From contig CM033402.1 of the NCBI GenBank assembly GCA_019426215.1, positions 22,516,104 to 22,580,103 of the forward strand: a stretch of 64,000 bases of DNA, written 5' to 3'. The translations under genes were made by a program, and so were the position numbers. This document shows, in pieces, positions 46,189-58,022 of the stretch (the first letter of the stretch is position 1; each line of letters begins with the position of its first letter). Source of the stretch: Buddleja alternifolia (Eukaryota; Streptophyta; Magnoliopsida; Lamiales; Scrophulariaceae). Below the pieces are notes generated by a model. That model was not told the origin of the DNA. It was given only the letters and a program-made list of their open reading frames with translations, and did no database searches.

Positions 46189-46275
46189 CCTAGTGTAGAA
46201 GTCAGGTGGCGAATACAAATCAAAGTGGGTTTGTTTAAAATTCATATGCCACCCATCCCCCATATATACTTTAAC
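46189..46275 (-). pseudogene. PLC pseudogene exon, start of C2 domain
   Basis: 29 codons (VKVYMGDGWHMNFKQTHFD then LYSPPDFYTR) between acceptor GACAG and donor GTAAGCTG. Both splice sites are intact and phase 0. Confidence 0.9.
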
Positions 46276-46354
46276 CTGTCATCAAGCATTGTCAGACGAG
46301 GAACATCAGAAAGGAGCATTAATATTAATACACATATGCTGCCACAATTATTAC
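46276..46354 (-). other. PLC pseudogene intron
   Basis: 79 bases, GT...AG. Confidence 0.8.
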
Positions 46355-46507
46355 CTTTAAGGTCTTCTTGAAAGGTGACTCTGTTTTAGGATCAAAAACC
46401 TGGTTATTTGGACCAATATTCATCAAAATGTCAGGCTTTTTCACATAACCACAGCCTCCGTTTGCCCTGAACATTCCTTGCATCAACCAAAGATATCTAC
46501 CATAACC
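46355..46507 (-). pseudogene. PLC pseudogene exon, Y domain second part
   Basis: 51 codons with [20 protein letters not shown], the most conserved Y-domain block of plant PLC. Splice sites are intact. Confidence 0.93.
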
Positions 46508-47466
46508 CTACCATAAATGAGCCAGATAACAGGATTATATGATTTTATGCTAAATGTTAAAATGGCATTGCTATTGAACTGAAATTCAAGATTCAAACTT
46601 CAAAATGTGTTGCACCACAAGAAGCTTCCGAGAAAAAAGTAAATTTCGAGTTTATTGGAATATCTCTAACTCATGATAATAATTCACATTTCAATTCTGA
46701 TATCAAGCAGATTGAAATAGACAAAATGTCTATTTAGTATATAATCATACAGAGTGAAACAGTCAGCCAATAACAGGTTATTTCGAACACACTTTATGAA
46801 AGTATCATAATGACAGAAAAAGGCAATATAACTAAAGGTGGAAAATTTCATTCAAAGCAGACCATGAAGAAATGGAAAGGGACGGTCCTGAATATTAATA
46901 ACTTTAAAACAAAAGCCTTCTTGTCAAGAGCTGCTGTACAAGATAATAATATGATCGACATGGCTATCCTGCCAATATATGCAAAACATGGTGTCTTACT
47001 GAGATCTGAAACAATTAACTATACAAAAGTGCAGTTAATGATGGGAGAATCGGAATGCTTCCAATTTAGAAATCATCACAAGAACTTAAACCAAAATCTT
47101 ATGTTCGAATATTGATGATACTGAAAAGTAAAGGACCAAAAGATGATCGTATACGGGAACAATATGAAAGAAAAACAATTTTGATTGAAGATAATCATGG
47201 TTGAATTCATTGTTAGTTCTAAGCATGTTTTCTTACTTGGAATTCCATAAATTGCATATTGTTTGGCGTTATATGGTTAGTTCATATTTACAGACGTCCT
47301 TCTACATTTTTTAGATAGTATTAGGAGTTGCACAAGTAGGATTACCTTATTTCATGATTTAAGCCTAGTTCATGTATCATTTTGATAACTATATGCAGAA
47401 GTGTAACCATCTCTATTTAATTGACTTGAAAATTTTTACAGCTGCAGAAAGAAAAACACATCAAAC
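46508..47466 (-). other. PLC pseudogene intron, about 960 bases
   Basis: AT-rich; the plus-strand ORF 46810-47115 inside it has no recognised domain and is probably chance. Confidence 0.7.
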
Positions 47467-47584
47467 CTGCATATTGAATGCGACCATTTGAGCTCCATGC
47501 AACCAACCAATTTGGGGCTTGTAATTGGACGAGTTAAACCTAGTTCCCTTAGGATACACTCTAAGAATATTTCTCTGAGTAAAC
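47467..47584 (-). pseudogene. PLC pseudogene exon, Y domain first part
   Basis: 118 bases with [20 protein letters not shown] and [14 protein letters not shown], conserved Y-domain residues. The acceptor TATCTAG completes the Arg codon split from the previous exon. Confidence 0.93.
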
Positions 47585-47693
47585 CTAGATAAAGATAAGA
47601 GCCGTTAGAAACACCCAATTAAAGAAATGACCACAACTCTAGGAGATTAGAGTATCATATTTTGCAATTTGATCAGCTAATTAGAGAAAATAC

Positions 47694-47920
47694 CTCACAA
47701 TGTCTGTCCCGTGAGATTCAGCATACTTCTCAAGAGCTTGCTCGCTAAGACTTAAGCGCCTAACTTTATCCAATTCTACTTTTAGTGCTTCCTTCATCCC
47801 CCCTTTGGGCTTCCCAGCATGAATAGCTATAAGACGTTTGTATACAGGCGCTGTATGAACTTTCTAATCATCATCATCTTCTTCAAAGCTTGGATTCAAT
47901 TCAGTCATTGCATTATCACT
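47694..47920 (-). pseudogene. PLC pseudogene exon, X-Y linker, with stop
   Basis: 227 bases. The acidic EEDDDD is followed by an in-frame TAG and then KVHTAPVYKRLIAIHAGKPK and KVRRLSLSEQALEKYAESHG. The stop would prevent making the Y and C2 domains. Splice sites are good on both sides. Confidence 0.9.
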
Positions 47921-48248
47921 CTGCAAAAAAGATAAATGAAATAATATCCTGTAAGAAAGTAAGATTTTATGTTTGCAATAAAAAAGAGACTTCGGTTGTG
48001 AGTGGGACAGAAGGATTTGAAAGCCATGGATTTCAAATTTATCAACAAATCAATTGATTTTTTTTGGATGATTTCAAGTACAATGGATTTTAAATTCATT
48101 GGAGCTCATTTTGAGCTATGTTTTAAATCATTATGGTGGAGCACCTAATTTGGAGTCATTTGAAATCTTTCTTCCAAATTCATTCCTCAAATCCAAATCC
48201 ATATATCCAAACATTACCTTCAAGAAAAGAAATTGATTTTCAATGTAC

Positions 48249-48540
48249 CTTATCATCAGCTTCATTATGAATTGAAAGGCTTGAAGGCTCTTTTCCCCAT
48301 ACATCATCATCAGAATCCTTCCTTCGCGAATTATTCTCATTGTCCTTAGCAGTTTGAGCTTCGAGGTAGTCTTTTGGAGGTTTCGTGGAAATAATGATGC
48401 GATGTTTTAACGCTTCTGGTGAAGGAAGTTCTTTTAAGCAGTCTGATACAGTTTCCTCATTAAAATATGACAAAATATGGTCACTATATTGCAGTGCAGC
48501 AAAACTCAGTAATTGCTGAAAATAATCTGTAGGGATGGAT
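48249..48540 (-). pseudogene. PLC pseudogene exon, end of X domain and linker
   Basis: The frame has CLKELPSPEALKHRIIISTK then PPKDYLEAQTAKDN and WGKEPSSLS, ending at the donor GTACATTG. Upstream of about 48540 no PLC sequence continues; the catalytic histidines of the X domain are absent from the window. Confidence 0.88.
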
Positions 48541-49397
48541 GATTTAACAAATGCTTAGAAGTGAGTAATGTGTACTGTGACGGTTGGTGTTTTGGTAAAG
48601 TGATTTTAGTGTTTTGTTTTGAGTGGGATGAATTCTGTATATGTGCTTCCCATTCTGTACGGTTCCCCCGACTTGTACGCCATTTATTATTTTCCCCTCC
48701 AGTTGGTTGCTCGTCGGCAAAGGGTAAATTGTTCGTTTCGATAATAAATTTCGAGTTCTTAAATATAAGAAACGTATCGAAAACGTGTTGGAAACGTTGA
48801 AAAATGCTAGAAACAAGGTAAAAATCGTGAAAAAAGAAGTAAAGAAAGGTTGTTTCCTCTTTTCATTAGCAAAAAATAATAGTTTTGTAAAATGTTTATA
48901 CATCTACATCAATAATCGATCAAATTACACTAATAAATAAAGTGATAACGTTTGATTCAAATTTAATATTTACAGAACATATAACCGATAAAATTTTTGA
49001 AATTTAAATTATGAAATAAAAATTCTAAAAGTGTTGTATTGAAAAAAATAAAAAGTGGTAATGTTTATTCAAGTTTAGCATTCACAGAACATATAATTGA
49101 TAAAATTTTAGTAACTTAAATTGTGAAATAAAAAATTATAAAAGTGTTGTCGTAAAAAAAATAAAAAGTTAATATGAAAGATACCATGGTTTCAAACTCA
49201 TCTGCAAATTATATGAAAAAATTACTTTAATTGATAATACTATAATCTTCATCTTGAGTAGCATGATAAAAAGTTGCTCCTCAGTGAAATAAATATTTGT
49301 TTGATTGTTAGATTTATTACTTTTCATTTCTTCTTCTTCTTTTTTTTTTTTAAAAAAAACTTTTTTCCCTACATTGAGAGATTTGAGAGTTCTGTTG
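48541..49397. other. Intergenic, nothing recognised
   Basis: AT-rich. 48950-49060 and 49050-49170 look like two diverged copies of an ACAGAACATATAA.[C/T]GATAAAATTTT-containing stretch. No gene seen. Confidence 0.5.
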
Positions 49398-49545
49398 TAT
49401 TTGCGATAAAGCAAATCTTTTTGAAAAGGAATTACCAAACTCTCAATGGTTCCATGGAAATCTTTTTAAAACTCTCAATGTATTGGCAATAGAACAAATC
49501 TTTTTGAAAAGAAATTAACAAACTCTCAACGTTTCCATGGAAGTT
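49398..49545. repeat. Imperfect direct duplication with TTTCCATGG clusters
   Basis: CAAATCTTTTTGAAAAG.AATTA followed by ACAAACTCTCAA.G occurs at about 49410 and again at 49495. TTTCCATGGAA-type palindromes are repeated through 49620. Confidence 0.7.
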
Positions 49546-49628
49546 TCCATGGTTTCCATGTTCCATGGAAACGAACATGGAAATCATGGAAACATTGAGT
49601 GTTTCCATAGAAACATTGGAAACATTAA

Positions 49629-49922
49629 GGCTATGTTTGGTTATGTTTTGGGATGGTATTTTAGTGAGAATTATTGGTGAAAAGTTTATGGGGACATGTG
49701 CAATTTTGATGGAATAATGTTTGGTTATGTTTTGGGAGTTGGTTTTTGAGTGATTTTTTGGTGAGATAGTGTTTGGTTTTGTTTTCAGAGGGAACATAAA
49801 TTACTGTAGCTGTCAAATCATGTAAGTTTTTGTCTGTCAATAATTAAAAATTATAATATAATATTGAGATTGAAATAATTATTATATAGATAAATATATA
49901 TGTATATATGTAAGTAATAGTA

Positions 49923-49965
<43 letters not shown>

Positions 49966-50024
49966 TGTACATATATATATGTGTAATAGTAGTAATAGTA
50001 GTTTATATAAAATTAAAAGAAAAG

Positions 50025-50070
<46 letters not shown>

Positions 50071-51348
50071 AGTAATAGTGTTAATAATAGTTGATATATA
50101 ATTAAAAGAAAAGTATATATATTCATATATATATGTATCAGCGTGTGTGAGAGTGTGTGTAACAGTGTGCGTGTGTGATTGTGTGTGTTTCTCTGTGTGT
50201 TTTTGTGTGCGTGTAATAGTGTGTGTGTGTGACTGTGTGTGTGTGTTTCTGTGTGTGTAATTGTGTGTGTTTGTGTGTGCGTGTAACAGTGTGTGTGCGC
50301 GCTCAAACTGTGTGTGTGTGCGCGCGCGTGGGAAAGGGGTGTGAGGGGGGTTGGGGGAGATTGGGGAAGACGATGAACAGTCTCCCCCCCTTCTTTTTTC
50401 TTTTTTCTTTTTTTTCCTCTTTTTTTATTTAATTTATAAAAAAAATATTAATAAGTAATTTATTTAAAAATTATTAAAATACAATCCTATTCTTAGATAA
50501 TTAGGTCACTTCTACTGCAAGTCAATTACCAAATTCAAACCAAAACCACAAAATAAGAAACCCTTGCTTCAAGTCACTATTCACGCGGTCAAATCCGTGT
50601 TGACCACACGATTGACTCGGTCAAACCCGAGTTGACCGTGGTCAAATTGCCTTTGACCGTCCCAAGACCTTTTTTTTCACATAATATACATTAAGAAAAC
50701 ATACACATATAAATATGGGTAACACACATGCATTTCTCGATCCACACACACAATCAAATCACAAATTTAGCAATGAGATAAATTATACACGGCCACACAC
50801 ATAAAAAAATAAGTAAAACTTTAAAATAATATGTACAAATAACATATATATGTATATAAATATAGATATATATAAATTCAAATACTTTCACTATAACTAA
50901 TTTGAAAATTTTACTTTAGAAAACTCCACAAATTTTAATCTATGTTTTATCAATACTATTTCTCATGATAGAATTACAAACAAACAAACTTTTTTCCATT
51001 TTAAAGTTTAATGGTACACGGTTAAAGATATGACAAAACATTACAAAAATAAAAAAAAAGACACGGTCAAAGAGAAGAGAAAGAGTGAGGAGAGAGAAGA
51101 GAGAGAGTGAGGAGAGAGAGAAAGAGGAGAGAGAGATAATGGATATTAAGAGGAGAGAAATTTTTTGTATAAAAAATAGAGGAGAGAGAATGAGATAAGG
51201 GACAAAGTGAGAGAAAGAGGAAAAATAATGATTATGTTTTTTTGGATGAAAAAAGTTGGGTATTTTTGATGAAATATTGTGTGAAACAAACATTGTTTGG
51301 CGGGAATTTTGGACCAAATATGACTTGAAAACATAACCAAACATAGCC
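49629..51348. mobile_element. PIF/Harbinger-like non-autonomous element
   Basis: Terminal inverted repeats GGCTATGTTTGGTTATGTTT (left) and the exact complement on the right, flanked by the 3-base duplication TAA (49626-49628 and 51349-51351). TWA duplications and GGC/GGG ends are typical of PIF/Harbinger and Tourist-type elements. There is no transposase; the inside is simple repeats and GAGAGA-rich DNA. Confidence 0.8.
49927..50345. repeat. Microsatellite block: (TA)n, (CA)n and long TGTG-rich tract
   Basis: (TA)n at about 49929-49961, (AC)n at about 50034-50060, and an imperfect GTGTGT tract at 50140-50335 followed by a G-rich run. Predicted cysteine/valine or histidine/threonine proteins here are artefacts. 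Confidence 0.9.
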
Positions 51349-51989
51349 TAAGAGTTTCCTAGGAAAAAATGTAATTTCGAAATTACATAGTGATTTCTTT
51401 TTCTCAAATTGAAAAATAGAAACTTTTCGAACGTTTCAGTGGAAAAAAAAAGAAACTTTGATCCATGTTCACCGCATTAGCTTCCTGCCTTTATTAATAC
51501 TAGTAAATACCTCACACTCATTTGCGTGTGCAAAATAAAAAAAAATCTTCAATTTAATAATTATTTTTTGTACCAAAATTAAATTAAAAAAAAAAGGTAT
51601 ATGAGAGAAAAAGAAAATATACGTAATATATAAAGATAATGTGAGAGAAAATAGAAGAGAGAATAAAATTTAAAAGAAAAATTATAATTATTTGGGACAC
51701 TAGTCAAATTTTAGGGATGAAAACTTCTTTAAAATTTGACAGCCCAAATTAATTACTCTAGGTGTCTTCCATTTTTATATAATAATATAGATATATATTT
51801 ATATATATATACAGTATTAAAATGGCAAAGAAATAAATGATTGCTTATGAATTATGATAGTTACGGCTGGAAATAAATAAATTTTATATTTGCTTATTAT
51901 CAGATGTTGCGCTTGCGACACAAATAACAGGTATCAAATAACTGGGCAAAAAATGTTGCAAGCTTCATGATGTCGCTACATAGTAATTT
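51349..51989. other. Intergenic AT-rich DNA
   Basis: AT-rich with GAGA-rich and TATATA stretches (51590-51800). No gene or element termini were identified. Confidence 0.6.
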
Positions 51990-52250
51990 GGGATAATTAC
52001 ACTCATACCCCCTCAATGATTAGGTAATTACACGAACCTCTTCTCACTAATTGATAATTACAAACACACATCCCTCATATTAAAATTTTTTTATAATTGC
52101 ATTTCATGTGTGTGTAACAATTCATACAATTACACCCCATATAAACTTTACAAATAGACCCCCGAAGGGCTGTGTTTGCAATTATCAATTAATGAGAGGA
52201 TGTTTGAGTAATTAACCCATCATTGAGGGGGTTGTGAGTGTAATTATCCC
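51990..52250. mobile_element. MITE, 261 bases
   Basis: Ends are inverted repeats: GGGATAATTACACTCATACC on the left and the complement of GGGTTGTGAGTGTAATTATCCC on the right, continuing as imperfect inverted repeats inside. Flanks are TT on both sides. It is too short to code. The superfamily is not certain. Confidence 0.78.
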
Positions 52251-53299
52251 TTAGAAATTATAGCAAGTGTTCTTTATACTTTTGGTGATTTAATACAAAA
52301 CTCAACGAATTTAGTTAAAAACTTCAAAAACTCGTACATTTGTCCCTCTAAAATTATCCAAAAATGTTAATGAGGATAATTACCCGAATCACAAAACCCA
52401 TACAAAAAGTTTGGAGGAACCAATACACAAAATCACACTTTAAAATTGAGAGGATATGTGTATCTAATTATGGCTAATTGAATTATCAAAAAGAAGGAAA
52501 AAATGTAATGGAAGATGCTATAAGTTATCCTTTTTATACCACTCGTTTTTTTTCTCTCTCCTCAATTTGGAAAATGTTGATGTATTAAAAACATCAAATT
52601 TAATTAATTGCCATAATTTTTTGCCAATATTAGGGGGCGGTGAGAAAAAAGCAATACAAAAACAGAAGTATATTTCATTGCTAAAAAATAATGTGATAAG
52701 TTGAATATGATAATACCAAATATATGGGTGTTCATAGGTTCGATTCAGTCGAAAATCGGATCGAAATTTGAAATTGAAAATCGAATGCTACCCAATTTTT
52801 ATATACCCTGATGTGTGGTAGATGACTGGAACTAATCCTACCCAATTTTTTTAAACCAAAAAATAGATCTAGACCCAATTGGAGGCGCAGAAAAGATGAT
52901 AATGATTCTCCATTAGGCATTTTGGTACAACAAATGTCTCTTACAAAAATAGATATTCTCATTCCCGTTCATTAGTTTCGGTACATAGACTTTTTGCTGA
53001 AAATTAATGGGGCAAATTCACAACTTCCCATAGACTAACTGTGAATATTTTGAACCTGTTATTGGTAACAGTAGAGGCAAATATATACGGAGTTGAACTT
53101 TAAGGTTTAAGTGTTCACATAGAGAGTGCTGTAGCTGGTGTACCTAAAATAAATTTGATGCATGTGTGGACTGGTCAATTAGTGTCACAGGAAAGAACTA
53201 TATATTCCAAGTGTTCATACAATTGACTGCATGAGGCTTTTAAGTGTTCATAACTCATATTCACACCACACTGCCCAGCAGCACATGCATTGTCAACCT
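52251..53299. other. Intergenic AT-rich DNA
   Basis: No ORF of interest; the minus-strand ORF 52732-52962 has no recognised domain. I see no element borders. Confidence 0.6.
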
Positions 53300-53803
53300 C
53301 TGGGAGGGAAACCCTACACACATTAAAGGAGACCTCTCTTGATGAAGGTAAAATTCATCAGTTAGAAAATATCACATGATTGACCACGTGAGGAGTGAAT
53401 CCGATCCAACTTACGACAAACTAGGTTAGGGGTTGAATAATTTACAGACTGTACTCGCTGTTTATGCAAGCTGCCTACGTACCCGAAGAAATGGGATCAA
53501 GTCAGTTCGTAGTTTTATAGTGAAATTACTCTTAGAAGTCGCTAGTGAATTTTTTCTGAGAGAGTTTATATTGATCACTCACCAACTCCTCTGATGTATT
53601 TGTATGGAGTTGGTGGTGGGCTATGGATCGTGGGATAAATCTTCGCAGTAGCCCACCAGACTTATTAATTTATCCATTACTTAGCCCTTTACTAATAAAA
53701 TAGCCCAATTAACGAAACAAGGTCATATTCCCAATGGGTTGTTGGCCCTTTGGGCTTGACAGATATTTTAACCACGGACATAATCCACGGAAGGCGCCCC
53801 GGC

Positions 53804-53936
53804 CCAAGCTGGGGGGTAGATTAATTACCATAATGCCCTTAGACATTTTGGTGCACATCATAATGCTCCCCAAGCTGGGGGTAGATTAATTACCATAATG
53901 CCCTTAGACATTTTGGTGCACATCATAATGCTCCCC
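53804..53936. repeat. 66-base tandem duplication in the probable Tat 3' LTR
   Basis: CCAAGCTGGGGG.TAGATTAA through CATAATGCTCC occurs twice head to tail, nearly identical, so recent. Confidence 0.92.
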
Positions 53937-54164
53937 AGTCTCGGGTTTACCTAATGGTATATCCGGGAGTAGAAGTAATGTTGTGTATGCAGTGCCATTT
54001 AGTTTCGGTTTGTATTGAAGTGGTGGTCTTTAAGGCGATCCCACCTACTTTTTATCTAAGTAGAGGTAGGTTTGATGACTTCTACTTTCACACTCGCTCA
54101 TACTTTCACTTTCTCAAAGCTTTAACTTGATGACTTCTCAGAGCATGCTCTGCCGGAGCTTAAG

Positions 54165-55813
54165 GTGGTGAAGCCAACACCAAATGAGAGGATAAGGAAC
54201 CCCCCACGGGGTCATGTGACTCTCTTCTTGGAATATTTTCGTATGGGGTTCTCTCTGTCTTGTGATCCCTTGTTAGGGATGATTTTGAGCCATTACAAAG
54301 TGTGCATCAGCCAATTATCTTCTAACAGCTTTGCACAATTTGAGGGCTTTATCCGTCGGTTCGTGGACTTCAAACTAGACGTGAGCCTTAATGCTTTTCA
54401 GGGCTTTTTTGATGCTAGGAAGAGCTCAGCTGGACCATTCATGCATTTCTACCCCATTTTCCTTATAGGTTCTTGGAGGGGAAGATTAGTTCCAATGGCA
54501 ACTGGAAGGCCAAGTTCTTCTACTTTCCTGTACAAAGTTTGCCCATTCTTACCCCCGTATTATGGTGCGAGAGCATCGTCCCTCACAAGATGACACCTAC
54601 CCAGAATCAGTTGCGGTTGGTTTTCATGGCCGCAGGGCTATTTGAGACCTGATACGACATTAGCCAGATATACCACGGTGGTACTTAATTTCATGTTATT
54701 CTGATATCACATTAAGTGTTTATTTTTGGGGACTGCGAATGTGATTTAGTTTCACTAACTTACTGTTTCAAAACCTTTGTTTCAGGTGCGATGGGGTGCT
54801 CTATGACGCCAGCCACTATCACCGCCCCTGGGGTCGAGACCACTCATGGCGATGGGCAGTCGGATCGGCATGCCGGGCCTACTCATGGCGAAGGGCAAGG
54901 GAAAGATCTAAGAGGTGTCCGATCTTCCACCACCTGTTGGGGCATCCACCAACCTTAATTTTGATTATATGATGGCCTGTTTGGACAATAGAGGTTCTCA
55001 CAGTGCCCCTATTAGAGCTTTCTCAGCTAGCTTTTAGGGAAAGTTGTCGTCAGATGAGGGAGAGCTAGCGCACGAGGTTGTTTCTCTGAGCTCACTTACA
55101 TTAGATCTCCTCCTCTCCCAAAGCTCAGCTGTGATGTTTCTCCCATGAGTTGCGGTATCCCGGGTCATGGTAAGAGGTTGTTTACTTTTGAAGAACCGAG
55201 ATCCCTTAGTTCAGTCTTTTTGGGATACGAGCAACTCGATAACCCCGTGGTCAATGATGAGACTTGCGGTGAATGATTATGATTCTCAGCATTTATCTCT
55301 GCTATCAGCAGATCAGATTGACAGGGAAATCTCCGCCGACAACGGCCCGGTGAGTTTACTTGTGTCTTTATTTCTTCGCTTCATTGTTTTTATAAGCTGT
55401 CATTTTTACAAGGTATTTATACCCTTGCTTTTTCAGTTGATCCAATTGTCTCACCACCTTCGTCTTAAGTATGAGCACTCTGAGGGAAAGTTGAAAGACT
55501 GTTTGAAGAAGAACCAGAAACTTCTTTCGAAATCCTCAAAGGCTGAGGCTGCAACCAAAGAATGGGAGGCAAAGTATCAGGTTGCTATTGAACATCTAGA
55601 GGAGAAGACCTCTTGTGCAAAGGCTTCCTTAGCTTAACTGTTGTTAAGAAAGTCTTAGAGAATGCCGAGGAGTCAGCGGTGAATGAATTTCGATCGAGCG
55701 CCGAGTTTCTAAATAAGTGTAATAAGAAAGCTTATGACATTGCCCTCGACTTTATGAGGAAGACGGCTCAAAAGTGTCGGCGAGCTCTTCAGGAGAGTGG
55801 CTGCTATCCATAA
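54165..55813 (+). pseudogene. Antisense ORF of Tat-type element (Transposase_28-like plus coiled coil)
   Basis: The first frame (54165-54593) matches the plant 'putative gypsy type transposon' domain (Pfam Transposase_28, from memory): ERIRNPPRGHVTLFLEYFRM then an MILSHYKVCISQLSSNSF block. Later frames (55167-55637 and 55613-55813) form a Lys/Glu-rich coiled coil (LKYEHSEGKLKDCLKKNQK). A GTGAGT...TTTCAG intron fits at 55350-55436, and another acceptor (TGTTTCAG) lies near 54786, so it is a spliced gene on the strand opposite pol. Stops and shifts break it. Its role is unknown in the family. Confidence 0.7.
55350..55436 (+). other. Predicted intron in the antisense ORF
   Basis: 87 bases from GTGAGTTTAC to CTTTTTCAG, T-rich before the acceptor. 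Removing it joins an acidic segment (DREISADNGP) to the coiled-coil region. Confidence 0.6.
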
Positions 55814-55924
55814 GATGGCTCCAGGTGGATGTATGGCGTGATTGCTGAACACAGCAACGAGAAAGCTAAGCCTAATGTTGGGAGGCAGGCGGTGACCCTC
55901 CTCCCGATAGCTAGTCCTATGCAC

Positions 55925-56676
55925 GTAGTGCTATTTGATTCTTATGTTGACTTATTGTTTTAGTTAGCCTTTCTGACTCATATATTCATGCTTTCTAATA
56001 CTAACTTTCATTTATTTGTGCCCTGTAAGACTACTTTTCGTTTATTGCTTTCGTCTTATCACAGCTTAGTTCTTATTTTTCCTATTCCCATGATTTGATT
56101 TGGTGGATGGACTCAGCACCTCATAAAGATACCTGCCCTAAGATATCTTTCGCTAATGAGGGGCTAGTTTAGAGCTTGATTCACCCTATGTGTATGCCTT
56201 TTGCATATGTGGCATGGTTTTTTACATTGGTGGCCATGTTTTTAAGTGGAGGCTTGGGTTGCCTCTCGCATTTTTATTCTTATATAATCTCGGTCCAGAA
56301 CCTCAATGGGAAGGGGGAGATCTTTTCGTGGATCCTCAACCTCTCTCTGTATTACTGGAAGGATTATCGGGTGGACTATCCTCGTTCGAGTCTTTGGTAG
56401 CTCAGGGATTTTTTGTCGTTCAACCCATATTGACCTCTGTTGGGATCGCGGGTAATTTAATAATGCCTCTATTAGAGGCTTTTTTAGCTCCAAGGGGTCA
56501 TATTGATATGTTTCTTTTTCAACTATGTGGGTGAATCATAAGAGTAATTAATGTTACTAACAGTATAGCAATATAAAGAAGGTGCCATTAGCACTCAACC
56601 ATAGTCCGACCGGTGGCCAATTGGCGAAAATATATTAACAGCAGTAGCAAGATAATAAATCTATCAGCTAAAAAAA
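55925..56676. other. Region between antisense ORF and pol
   Basis: It contains an open plus-strand frame at 56190-56534 (114 codons, hydrophobic start, YNLGPEPQWEGGDLF) that I do not recognise. It could be a further exon of the antisense gene or chance. Confidence 0.4.
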
Positions 56677-58022
56677 CTAAGTGAAATACCTTTTAAGGTT
56701 GGATATATTCCAAGTACGTGGCACCTCCTTGCCATTAATGGACATTAATTTGTATGCGTTGGGGTTGATTATCTCGCTTACTTGGTCTGGACCTTCCCAT
56801 TTGGCCTCCAGCTTTCCAACGTGGCCTGTGGCCTCTTTCTTTCTGAGCACTAAGTCTCCCACTAGGAAACCTCTGGGGCTCACCCGATGGTTGTAAGTCC
56901 TGGCCATCCTCGCTTTGTACTTAGCCACCCTTGCGGATGCATTATCTCTTATTTCAGCGATGAAATCTAAGTTTTCCCTTCGGCGTTGCTCATTTTGGGC
57001 AAAACCATATTGACTTACTCTCAAGCTCCTTTCTCCAATTTCCACCAGGGTTATGGCCTCAGCTCCATACACTAAGCTGAAAGGGGGTCTCCCCGGTACT
57101 AACTCTAGGTGTGGTGCGGTACGACCACAGCACTACCGGGTTTATCCGCCCAATTACCTTTTGCTTCGCCAAGCTTAGTTTTTAAGTGTTGTATTATAGT
57201 GCAGTTGGTGACTTTGGTCAGACCATTAGCTTGAGAATTGCTAACTAAGTTGAAGTATTGCATAATGTTCAGCTCTTGGCACCAATCCCTTAACTTCTCT
57301 CCTTGAGGCTGAGTGCCATTGTCTGAGACTAAGGATCTTGGGAGTCCAAAGCGTGTTATTTTGTTTTTCCATAGAAACTTCATCGCTTCTTTCTCGGATA
57401 TCTTAGCCAATGGCTCGGCTTCCACCCACTTGGTCAATAGTCTACCCCGACTAATAGAAACTTCCTTCGCCCAGTGGCTAAAGGGAATGGTCCAACTATG
57501 TCTAGCTCCCACATGTCAAAAGGGCATGCATTCTCTAGCGGTCGCATATCGGCTCCTGGGAGGTGACTTATATTGGAGTGCTCCTGGCAACTTCTACATT
57601 TTCGCACCAAGTTTTGGGCGTGCTTAAGCATTGTCGGCCAGAAGTACCCTTGTCGCAATGTTTTAGCCGCTAAGGCTTTGCTCCCCAGGTGATTACCTCA
57701 GCACCCCTCATGTATTTCTCGCAACACGTAGTTCGCTCTGCTGGGGGTTAGACATTTCAAGTAGGGTTGTGAAAACCTTACTTGTACCACTCACCATCTA
57801 TCACAACAAACCTCGTGGCCCTCATCCTGACACTCCTGGCGCCCTTGCGGTCGGCGGGCAAACTACCGAAAACTAAATAGTCAACTATTTTATCCTTCCA
57901 TCTAGGTTCCTCTGCTTCCCCACACAATACCTCTAGGTCCCCTCTTTCCACCTCCGGTTTGCTGGAGGTGATAAAAGTTATCTTTCTATCTTTAATGGAC
58001 GCTATCGAACTCGCCAGCTTGG
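56677..58022 (-). pseudogene. Ty3/gypsy (Tat) integrase, broken
   Basis: Minus strand from 58022: end of RNase H (LASSIASIKDRKITF), linker (WKDKIVDYLVFGSLPADRKG), zinc-binding region with RQGYFWPTMLKHAQNLVRKC and CQEHSN, core LDIVGPFPLATGRRKFLLV, and LVSDNGTQ with the catalytic Asp. The C-terminal part (57072-56677) has MYGAEAITLVEIGERSLRVS and KLEAKWEGPDQVSEIINPNA, ending at 56677. Three or more frame breaks lie at about 57780, 57440 and 57100. Confidence 0.9.

Larger units (their letters stand above)
45507..48540 (-). pseudogene. Phosphoinositide-specific phospholipase C, truncated pseudogene
   Basis: Plant PI-PLC cleaves phosphatidylinositol bisphosphate at the plasma membrane, giving a signalling inositol phosphate and diacylglycerol. 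Six exon-like blocks in order give the end of the X domain and linker (48249-48540), the linker and start of the Y domain (47694-47920), Y domain (47467-47584 and 46355-46507), start of C2 (46189-46275) and the C-terminus (45507-45647). Consensus splice sites keep the frame between them. Missing are the EF-hand-like N-terminus and almost all of the catalytic X domain upstream, and the middle C2 exon. There is an in-frame TAG in the linker exon. It is thus a decayed host-gene fragment. Confidence 0.88.

Noticed and set aside
46810..47115. 101-codon plus-strand ORF
   Set aside because: Lies in a phospholipase C pseudogene intron on the opposite strand, with no domain and AT-driven composition.
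50013..50432. Cys/Val- or His/Thr-rich ORFs
   Set aside because: Microsatellite translations inside a non-coding transposon.
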